The notes under the pieces were generated by a model that was not told the DNA's origin, ran no database searches, and was given only the letters and a program-made list of their open reading frames with translations. Positions 55,786-64,000 of a stretch of DNA of 64,000 nt are shown in pieces. The position numbers and the translations under genes are program-made. This DNA is from Selaginella moellendorffii (Eukaryota; Streptophyta; Lycopodiopsida; Selaginellales; Selaginellaceae): positions 1,751,543 through 1,815,542 of the forward strand of contig NW_003314278.1 in assembly GCF_000143415.4 (NCBI RefSeq). Direction: 5' to 3'. Every line of letters starts with the position of its first letter. The stretch's first letter is position 1.

Positions 55786-56679
55786 CATTCTCGTAAAGAC
55801 TCTGTAGAAAATCTTCCATCGCAGCCAGCATGGTCTTAAAAATATCCAAAGATCCTCCCTTACATTGCACTCTCGTAAATCCCAGCAACATTGTCATGGC
55901 TCGAGAACGCTCAAGTCTCGTCTCTGGGATTTCCAAGAGACGACGAGAATTCCAGTCAGCGCGTGAAAGTCTGTCTCCCTCACCTTGCGATCTCGAAACA
56001 TGCATAACTCCGTGCACTCCTCGCGATTGAAATATTAGGCAGATTCGTGCAGTTTTTCTTGCTTAACGTGTTGCAATTTATGGAGATGCTCCTGTTACAG
56101 CCGTTACTGTCAACTTGGCCGTCTAGATCCAAGTTCTTCCCATCATCTGTCAAAAAAAAGCTACTTCAAAATAGAATTAAAACATACCGCTAACTCGAAA
56201 GATCGGCAAGAAGACCGTGCACATCGGAAGAAAGCGGGCCTCGTCCAGTTCTACCAAAACAAACATCGAGGTTTGTGACGCTGCAACGTTACTTACATGT
56301 CCGATTAAAAACTCGTTTAAGAAACTGTATAAAACCGTGTTTAAGTCGATTGGCTGGTTGTTTGTGTATTGTCCAGGCCACGTATTCTCCATGTACTGCC
56401 AATCCATTTCCAGTTTGGCCACGGCATGAAGTTACGTAGTTCTACTGTAATGCAATGCGACCCATCCCTGCGCTCTATAACTCAAAAGACAGCCTGTGAG
56501 GGAGTTTAAACCACTTTTCTCTGCATAGATCCCATATAAGTAATATGAGGTGTGGAACAGCGTGTTGCAGCAGACATACATTAGTTCATGGAATGTTCTA
56601 ACAGTACAAAGTCATAGAAGTGTGTCTGCTAGGCTCTGGGTATACATATAGAGAACAGTGCGACTGTAGTGATCCGGCA

Positions 56680-57270
56680 ATGGCCGCTTGGAAGCTTGAT
56701 CTCTTCGCCTGCTTGTTCCTTTTTCTCGCTCTTGGGCTTGCCGCTCCAGATCCTACAGAGAATGGAGAACACCACCTCCGTCGCCATCCTTCAGACCGTC
56801 AAGCTCCTCCTCTTCTTCCTGGTAAGTTGCTCTAGATTCCAAGATGTCAGAGCTCCTGTCAAACTGGCGGTTGTTGTTGCAGATTTCGTCGGTTTCCCTG
56901 GTAAGTCTACAGTGTAAGATTCTTTCTGAACTTCAGCGCTTTCTATCCGATGATCGTGAGTTTTGCCACCTCCGCAGTTTTCTGGTCGCCGCCAGGTGGT
57001 AAGGCTGAATGAGCCGACGATCAATGTGTCTGTGTGTGTGTTTGGCATTTGGTTTCGCAGGTGATAGAGACTTTGACTGTCAGCAATGCGTCGACTGCTG
57101 CCTCGCGTTCACTTGCATAATCCGCGGTGAACATTGCGAACAGTTTAACGGTCCGTAATCCTCTTTTCGTTGCTGCTTGATTTAATCTGCTTCCTCTTCG
57201 TCTTGCAGGCTTCCACTGTCCAGTGCTTGAAGCATGCAACCGGAACTGCCGCATGGAATGTTTACTCTAA
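56680..57270 (+). CDS. Secreted cysteine-rich peptide, tandem copy B (intact)
   Basis: Five exons join in phase 1 throughout: 56680-56821, 56883-56900 (18 bp), 56978-56995 (18 bp), 57061-57150 and 57209-57270, giving 109 residues. The signal peptide is MAAWKLDLFACLFLFLALG with cleavage near LAAP. A basic, His-containing pro-region follows, then a core with ten cysteines spaced CX2CX2CCX4CX6CX7CX5CX3CX3C, seen as CQQCVDCCLAFTC, RGEHCEQFN and CPVLEACNRNCRMEC. All first four donors but the last are GTAAG-like; the exon 4 donor is GTCCGT in B and C. The protein is expected to be secreted and disulfide bonded. Its function is unknown; defence or signalling would be guesses. Confidence 0.68.
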
Positions 57271-57884
57271 CCAGCAAGAATACTGGCCATGAACTTAACC
57301 TTGATTTTCTCGTAATTTCTTTGAGCATGTATCCAATATCGCAAAACGCATGATTCATTCTTATGAATTTGTTTCCTCGCGAATCTCATCAACATTCTCA
57401 TGGCTGGAGAACGCACAATTCTCGTCACTCGAGCCAGCGACTGAAAGTCGGTCTCCCTCCTCTCCTTGCGATCTCGAAACAGGTGAACTCCGAGAGATCA
57501 AGACTGGCGACAAGGCCCTCTATCGAAAGAAAGGGGGCCTCGTTCAAACAAACAATGAGGTTTGTGATATATAGAAGGCATAAGAAAATGCAATGCTGCT
57601 TACCTTTAAGACTATCCAAGTAGTTGAACGTCAGGAAATCCTAAAAAAAGCCTGTGGCGAGAGCAAATGTGCCGACAGAATATACCGTAATACAATGCAA
57701 CCCCTGCATGTGGCCTTGAATATGTTCTCGAACTCAAAACAAAGACAGTGTGAAACCAATTTTCTAGTAATATCTCATATGCAGTGAGGAACAGCGTGTT
57801 GGACGTACAGTAGTTCATAGAAGGTTCTAACAGAATGCTCTGGGTATACATATAGAGAACTTTCCCGACTGTAGTGCTCCAGCA

Positions 57885-58417
57885 ATGACCGCTCACAAAA
57901 TCCAGCTCATCGCATGCTTGTTCCTCTTTCTCGCTCTTGGGCTTGCCACTCCCACGGAATGGAGGACACCACCTTCCTCTGCTTCCTGGTAAGTTGCTCT
58001 AGATAGTGAATCAAGTCGAAGTGTTCCAGTCAAACTGCCAGTTGTTGCTGCAGATCCCTTGGTAAGTCCAGTGGAAGATTCTTTCTGAGCTTCAGCGTTT
58101 CTGATCCGATGATGACCACCGCAGTTTTCTGGTTGGAGCCTATCGGTAAGGCTAATGAGCCGACGATCAATGTGTCTGTATGTGTTTGGCATTTGGTTCC
58201 GCAGGTGGTAGAGTTTTCGACTGTCAGCTATGCGTGGACTGCTGCCGCGACTTCACTTGCATAATCCGCGGTGAACATTGCGAACAGTTTAACGGTCCGT
58301 ACTCCTCTTTTCGTTGCTGCTTGATTCAATCTGCTTCCTCTTCGTCTTGCAGGCTTTTACTGTCCAGTGCAGCTTGAAGAATGCAACCGGAACTGCAACA
58401 TGAAATGTTTAGTCTAA
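57885..58417 (+). CDS. Secreted cysteine-rich peptide, tandem copy C
   Basis: Exons 57885-57988, 58042-58061 (using an acceptor 12 bp upstream of the one matching copy B), 58127-58147, 58205-58294 and 58353-58417, about 99 residues. With the acceptor that matches B, exon 2 would be 8 bp and create a stop at the junction, so the alternative acceptor or loss of function must be considered. The signal peptide KIQLIACLFLFLALGLATP and the core CQLCVDCCRDFTC, RGEHCEQFNG, CPVQLEECNRNC keep all ten cysteines. The last half of exon 4 is identical in DNA to copy B, suggesting recent duplication or gene conversion. Confidence 0.58.
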
Positions 58418-58760
58418 CCAGCAAGCGAACTGGCTATACTTTACCTCGTAAATTCTTTGACTAGCTGTAGAAAATCTTCCATCGCTCGCAGCTGGTCTTA
58501 AATATCCAATATCGCAAAACGCATGATTCGTTTCTATCAAATGTTTCGTTTTCTCGTGAACCCCAGCAGCATTGTCATGACTGAAGAACGCAGAAGTCTC
58601 GTCGTCTGGGATTTCGGAGAGACGTCGACATATCCGGACTTTCAGCCAGTCGTTCTCCCTCTGCCTTGTGATCTCGAAACATGCAGGTAGAACTCCGTGC
58701 ACTCAGATTCGTGCAGTTTGCTTGCCATTTTTTCCTGTGCATACAGGGTGTTGGGGATGT

Positions 58761-59098
58761 CACTAACACGAAAGATCAAGACTGGCGAGACGGAAGGAAG
58801 GGGTTCTGCCAAAACAAACAGTGAGGTTGGCGACATTAGAAACAGAAGCACAAGGTATAAGAAAATGCAATGCTGCTGACTTTTAAGACTGTCCAAGTGG
58901 AGAGTGATATAAAACATCAAGAAATACTCGTAAGAAACCTCTAGAGTCTGGGAAAAAAAACTTTTGGCGAGAAAAAGTCGAAATGTGTGGAGCAAGTTAA
59001 AGAATTAAAACCTTTGGTTTTAGCTTCAGAACTCTAAGTTTCTCGCTGGAGAAAAAAATATTCGGACTCCCTGTCAATCTGCTTTCCCGGAATATCAT
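58761..59098. other. Short intergenic stretch, no gene seen
   Basis: The downstream remnant of the third repeat unit and the 3' flank of ALG14. No coding frame of note. Confidence 0.5.
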
Positions 59099-59989
59099 CT
59101 ACATTAGTCGCCCCACATACAGACTCCTTGGGAAGCGCTCCTTGAGTTGAGGCCACTGGACGTAGAACAGATCCATGGCGTGAAGCCTGTATAGGATGAG
59201 GCCAGTGAGCGAGAGCTTCTGCACCCTGGCAATGCTTTCAATATACACCAGAGTCGCCCATTTCAGTCCCAAAACCTGCAAGCACGCAGTCCGTCCATCA
59301 AAATGTGATTTTTACTTCTTTTTCATTTTTCAACCTTCAACAAGAAAGCTGCGACGCAAACTGGCAGACAAGTCCCCGGTCCATTGCACAAAACCTGTGG
59401 ACTTTTCTCAGCGACAAGGAGACAGCAAAAGAACTACGACTTGTCACTCACCACATCGGGTCTGATCCGGAAAACAACCCACAGAGCGTGGGCAATGGCC
59501 ATCAAAGTCGTCACCACCGACGTTAGATACGACTGCCCGACCTCGCGGCTCCTGTAAATCTGGAGGTAGTGCCGAGCACCTTGCAAACATCCATCCTAGC
59601 AAAGTATATCGATCCTCTCTCATCCTGCGTGATCCACAAATAGACCCACCAGAGTAGCAGCAGACGACGATTTCTCCTCCGCGGCCCGAGCTCTCGGCAA
59701 GCTCATGTTGTCACTCGCGGCAGCCAAGTATATCCTGGGGCTGTATCTCTCCGAACGAAGCATCTCCACGACGTTCAACATCTCAGCCGTGTGCCCGCCT
59801 AGGCAAAAACAGTAAGAAAGCTCTTCACAATGAGATTCTTCGTCGATTACCTGATCCAAGAACAACGAGGGTCTTGAAGGCCCGGCTGCCCGGCGCACGC
59901 GGCTTCCCGGTGAATGCGTAGACGACGAGCAATCTCCATAGCACAAGACCTACAGCTGCCCCGCAAAACAGAGGAAACCAATCCTCCAT
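59099..59989 (-). CDS. ALG14: UDP-GlcNAc transferase subunit ALG14
   Basis: Five exons (59989-59851, 59798-59650, 59559-59452, 59394-59335, 59275-59099) join in phase to give 210 residues. ALG14 anchors catalytic ALG13 to the ER and adds the second GlcNAc to dolichol-PP-GlcNAc in N-glycan assembly. It has one N-terminal membrane segment (CGAAVGLVLWRLLVVYAF), then TLVVLGSGGHTAEMLNVVEM, YLAAASDNMSLPRA, IYRSREVGQSYLTSV, the VLCNGPGTCLPVC motif, VYIESIARVQKLSLTG and the C-terminal YVGRLM. The second acceptor was chosen to keep phase 0; an alternative 20 bp upstream would need a poorer donor. Confidence 0.92.
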
Positions 59990-61220
59990 TCCAACCTAGA
60001 ACTAGAAAGACTCTAGGGCATAGTATAACTTACATTTACATTAGAACAAAACTACACCATAGCATTAAACTCGATGATAAGCCCAAGCTTTCTGATGGTC
60101 CCATGATCCATCAATCTCCATAGCTACAGCTAAGCTGATATCTAGATCAATCAAACCAGCAGTACCATCTCCCATTGTAGCTTGATCAGAGTAACCAACT
60201 CAACTCAGGATGATCCAGCAAAGCCATAGCTCTAGAATGGTCCTATCACTGAGGCTGTGTGGTACACTTTTGCTAGCTAGCTCACACACTGTGAGCCTGT
60301 GTGACACACACAAGACACACTACACGCGGGAGAGCTTGCCTTTATTCCATTTCCTTCTTCTCTTTTGCCTGGCCAGGGGCCACCAACAACGATTGAGCTA
60401 ATAACTCCAAAGCCAGAGCTGTCGCAATTCCCACACGTAGTTTTCTTCTTTTCAAGAACTACTGCAAGTAGTATTTAGTGATCGTTTTTTTGTCACTGTG
60501 ATCATCAATTTCACTGCTGGAACTTCACAGGCCCTCTGTTGAAAGATCTAGCGCTACAAGCCAAGCTCTCTCAGGCCTGGTACTCTTTCTCGCGGGTCTC
60601 TTTTCAATCTTTTCTTCTCTGCTTTCTAGCGAGCAATCGCCCAAAACGAAAAGAGGGGAGGATTGAGACGGCAACTTCTCTAGAAGCATGGAGCCATCCA
60701 TCGTCCGCTTTTCAGCCAGTCCTGTGCTCGCTCGCTCGCTTTGCTGTGTTAGCGACGAAAAACGATAGCTCGACAATGCGAAGCTGCCCTTTCTTTCTCT
60801 TATGTTTTATAAAGATGGCGCAGAACAACCACGGAAGTATCTTTCCTTTCATAATCTGATCGTCGGTCAGGCTTTTCCCCACAAAGGAAGAACCGAACTC
60901 GTATCTTCTGATTCCGACCGAACGAACAGACGCACCATCGACTTTCAGGCCGAGAATCAGCAGCAAAATCCGCACTGAAGCAGCATTCCTCCTCCACCAA
61001 CTGTACACCTTTCAAGAGAGCGGGAGAATTTCAAGGAAAAAAGAGAGAAAGCGAGAAAAAATCGAGGGAGCCGAGCGAGAGAGCTCGATCAGTCAACCGC
61101 CATCAATGAATTGATCGATCGGTCCCACCATGGTTGTTCTGTGTCTGTGCCCGTGAAGATCGATGATCGCAGAGAAAGGAGAGCCGCGACATGGATATGA
61201 TCCAAGGGGGGGAAGAAAGA
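59990..61220. other. Intergenic, no gene seen
   Basis: Between the ALG14 start and the receptor-kinase stop. Only short frames without coding character are seen. The part next to 61220 is probably the 3' untranslated region of the kinase gene, and the part next to 59990 the ALG14 promoter. Confidence 0.55.
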
Positions 61221-64000
61221 TCAGACGTCGATCAACCTCCCGGAGGACATCCGCGTGGATCCAGAGAGCTCCCTGCTGCTGCTGTGATCCTTGGCGCCCA
61301 CCACCTTGGGCTTGACGTCGTAGAGCATTTGCACCACGTCCCTCATGGCGGGGCGCTCCGCGGGCTGGTCGCTCGAGCACAGCAGCGCGACCCGGAGCAC
61401 CAGCATCACCTCGTGCAGCGGCAGCAAATCCGTGGAACCCATCCGCGGGTCCAGGATGGCCAGCACTCCGTCCTTGGTCTGGATCATCTTGCGCACCCAC
61501 TTGACAATGTCGATCTCGTCGCCATACCCCGGCTCGATCGGCCGCCGCCCCGTCACCAGCTCCAGCAGCACCACCCCGAAGCTGTAGATGTCGCTTTTCT
61601 CATTCACCTTGAGCGTGTAGGCATACTCTGCATGGGAATGGAAACGTGAGAAAGGTGGAAGAAAAGGTGGCCACGCAAAGCTGGCCGAGCGCTTGCTTAC
61701 CGGGGGCGATGTAGCCGTAAGATCCGGCGACCGAGGACATGGACTCGGACTTGTCACTCCCCTGGAACAACTTGGCGAGGCCGAAGTCCGCGACGTGGGC
61801 GCGGAGATTGGAATCGAGCAAGATGTTGTTGGATTTGACATCGCGGTGGACGATGAGCGGCGAGCAGTCGTGGTGGAGGTAGCACAGCCCATTGGCCGCC
61901 TGGACCGCCACCTTGTAGCGCGTCTCCCAGTCGAGCACCGGGCACGCCTTCGTCCCAACTCCATGGAGCACCTCGCCGAGGCTGCCATTGGGCATGTACT
62001 CGTAGACGAGGAGATTGGTCTCGTGGTTGGAGCAAAACCCCAGCAGCTTGACGATGTTCATGTGGCGGATCTTGCCCAGCGTCTGGACCTCGGCCGAGAA
62101 GCCAAAGTCGTCGTGCGACGACCGGCTGCCCGAGGACCGTTTACCTGAGTTGACCGGGCACGACGCCAGCCGCTTCACCGCCACCAGCTCGCCGCTGCGC
62201 ATCATCGCCTTGTACACGGTGCCCGACCCGCCCCGCCCGATCACGTTGTCCTCGGACAAACAGTCGAGGATGTCCGCCGCCGAGAAATCCAGCTTCTGGA
62301 ACGCGGTCAGCTTCCACGGCCGCCGCCTCGATCGCCCACACGACGATCCTTTGCCGCCGCCAGGGAAGAGCACCACTGTGATGCACTCCTTGTACTTGCG
62401 CACGAAGAAGAAGGTGCCAAACACGCCCACCAGCAGCGCGGCCAGGAACATCGATCCAAACAGCCACCCGAACACCGCGCGGTCGCGGGCGCTCCTCGGC
62501 TTCCTCCTCGGGCTGGCAAGAACAGAGCAGTTCCTCGCGGTGGGCGCGCCACACAAGCCCAGATTCCCAGCGAAGGAGCTCTCGTTGAAGAATCCAAACT
62601 GGCCCTGCGATGGAATCGGCCCAAACAGCCGGTTGTAGGAGAAATCCGCGCTGGTGAGCGCCTTGGCCTCCTCCAGCTCGCGCGGGATCTCCCCGGACAG
62701 CCCATTCCGGCTCACATTCAGGGCATCCAGCGCCTTGAGCTGCGCGAGCTCGCCCGGGATGGCGCCCACCAGCTGGTTCCGGCTCAAATCCACGCTCGAC
62801 AGCCTCACGCACGACCCGATCGATCGGGGGATCTCGCCCGAGATGGCGTTGCCGCTGGCGTCCAGCACGCTGAGCTGCTGGAGCATTCCAATCGAGGCCG
62901 GGATCCTGCCCGAGATCCGGTTGTCGCCCAGCAGCAAGTTCTTGAGATTGGTGAGGTTGCCGATCGCGCGAGGGATGCTGCCGCGGAGGCGGTTCTGGGA
63001 GAGATCCAGGAGCTCCAGCTCCACGGCGGAGACGGGCGCGTCGGCGATGATACCATCCATCCGGTTGTCGAGGAGCTCGAGCATCCGGAGATTGGGGAGG
63101 CCGAGCGTGTTCTTGGGCAGGCCGCCGGTGAGCTGGTTGTGGCCGAGACGGACGCGCACGAGGGTGTTGCACTGGCCGAGCGATTCCGGGAGGGCGCCGC
63201 CGATCTGGTTGCCGTAGAGGATGAGCACCTGGAGCGCTCCTCCCCAGCATATCTTGTCCGGGATGGATCCCGAGAGGGAATTGGAGGAGAGATCCACGGT
63301 CATGAGACTCAAGCTCGCCTGGCCCAGCTGGGGAGGGATGCTGCCAGTGAGATTGTTCGCCCAGAGCTGGAGCACCTCGAGGTTGGGCAGATCGCCGAAG
63401 AAGGATGGGATGCTCCCGCTCAGCCGGTTGCGGAAGAGATTGACCAGCGCGATGCTCTCCAGCATTGCGAGCTCGTCGGGGATGGGGCCGGAGAGGAGAT
63501 TGTTGGAGAGGTCGAGCGACTTGAGCGCGCTGAGGAGGCCGATCTCGGCCGGGATGGGGCCGGAGAGGTTGTTGATCTGCAAGAAGATGGAGTCGAGGCG
63601 CGAGAGGTTGCCGATCTCGGCAGGGATCCGGCCAGTGAGTCCGCAGAAGCCCAGATCGATCCGGACCAAATTCGCTAGCTTTCCAATCTCGCGAGGGATG
63701 CCGCCCTCGAACTCGTTGTAGTAGCCGAGGTAGAGCTCCTCGAGCTCGCCCAGGTTGCCCAGCTCGGGGGGGATCCGGCCAGTGAGGGAATTCCCGGAGA
63801 GCGCCAGATAGCGCAAGGTGGTGAGGTTGCCAAGCTCCGGGGGGATCGCGCCCGAGAAGTAGCTCCCGCCGAGGTGGAGATGGCGGATGGATTGGAGCGC
63901 GCCGAGCTCGGGCGGGAGGGGGCCGGAGAAGTTGTTGTTGTACGTGTCGAGCACCTCGAGCGTGGCGATGGCGGAGAGGTTGGCGGGGAAGCCATAGCCG
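61221..64000 (-). CDS. CLAVATA1/BAM-type leucine-rich repeat receptor kinase (5' end cut)
   Basis: Exon 1 runs from the window end to 61701 and exon 2 covers 61627-61221, joined in phase 1 inside the kinase activation segment (IAP|EYAYTLKVNEKSDIYSF). The visible 902 residues hold about 16 LRRs of the CLV1/BAM class, which bind CLE peptides at the cell surface (marker LHLGGSYFSGAIPPELG, then YLGYYNEFEGGIP, and LLNLF-like VNLFRNRLSGSIP). A Cys pair (LGLCGAPTARNC) follows, then one membrane helix (VFGWLFGSMFLAALLVGVFG) and an active-type RD kinase (VAVKRLAS Lys, HRDVKSNNILLD, DFGLAKLF). The intron position is that of CLV1/BAM genes. The signal peptide and first LRRs are beyond 64000. Confidence 0.93.

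Larger units (their letters stand above)
55085..58760 (+). repeat. Three-copy tandem repeat unit of 1.2-1.5 kb carrying the peptide genes
   Basis: Each unit shares an upstream block (AGTTCATGGAATGTTCTAAC, then CTCTGGGTATACATA) at about 55112-55180, 56582-56650 and 57810-57855, the peptide gene, and a downstream block containing TGCGATCTCGAAACA (about 55984, 57467 and 58670). The box TATACATA sits 40-50 bp before each ATG and is the likely TATA element. Spacing between units is 1468 and 1205 bp, measured between ATGs. Confidence 0.72.

Overview
The window looks like nuclear DNA of a compact-genome vascular plant, most likely the lycophyte Selaginella. The reasons are very short introns (about 40-90 bp), genes packed tens to hundreds of bases apart, many large intronless PPR genes built from about 31-residue S-type repeats, and plant-specific families (CER10, FKBP20-2, BAM-type receptor kinase, B3 and DUF506 proteins). 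Species identity is inferred from style and family content, not from a database match. Exon models below were built by hand from GT/AG (two GC) sites, reading phase and remembered family consensus.

Layout. 1-20 kb is gene-dense: the 3' end of a P4-ATPase, XRCC3, a two-exon UGT, a PPR gene, a B3 factor, a five-exon CREST-like membrane protein, a PPR gene, a DUF506 gene, enoyl-CoA reductase (CER10), GID9/MAEA and the tRNA methyltransferase TRM7/FTSJ1. From 18.4 to 21.8 kb lie pseudogenes: a decayed subtilase with its 5' part inverted, and a degenerate copy of the FKBP20-2/PPR pair found intact at 41-43 kb. An intact PPR array follows (21.9-23.9 kb).

24-37.8 kb is an AT-rich accessory block: two halves of another subtilase relic flank a Ty3/gypsy pol remnant, a roughly 505-bp tandem repeat array, a near-perfect 39-bp inverted repeat, a vicilin-like cupin pseudogene and a broken RPN2 pseudogene. 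37.9-43.3 kb holds a dead PPR gene, an F-box/kelch gene, FKBP20-2 and a PPR gene. 43.3-47.8 kb is AT-rich and ends in an orphan CPN20-like exon. A tRNA-Thr(CGU) and a His/Cys-rich protein gene follow.

49.3-64 kb is again gene-dense: the 18-exon CPSF100, a bHLH factor, a tandem family of three small secreted cysteine-rich peptide genes (55.2-58.4 kb, the strongest candidate for something undescribed), ALG14, and a CLAVATA1/BAM-type receptor kinase cut by the window end. Housekeeping genes cover RNA processing (CPSF100, TRM7), protein turnover (GID9), lipid and glycan synthesis in the ER (CER10, ALG14), DNA repair (XRCC3) and lipid flipping (P4-ATPase). The neighbours do not form an obvious pathway.
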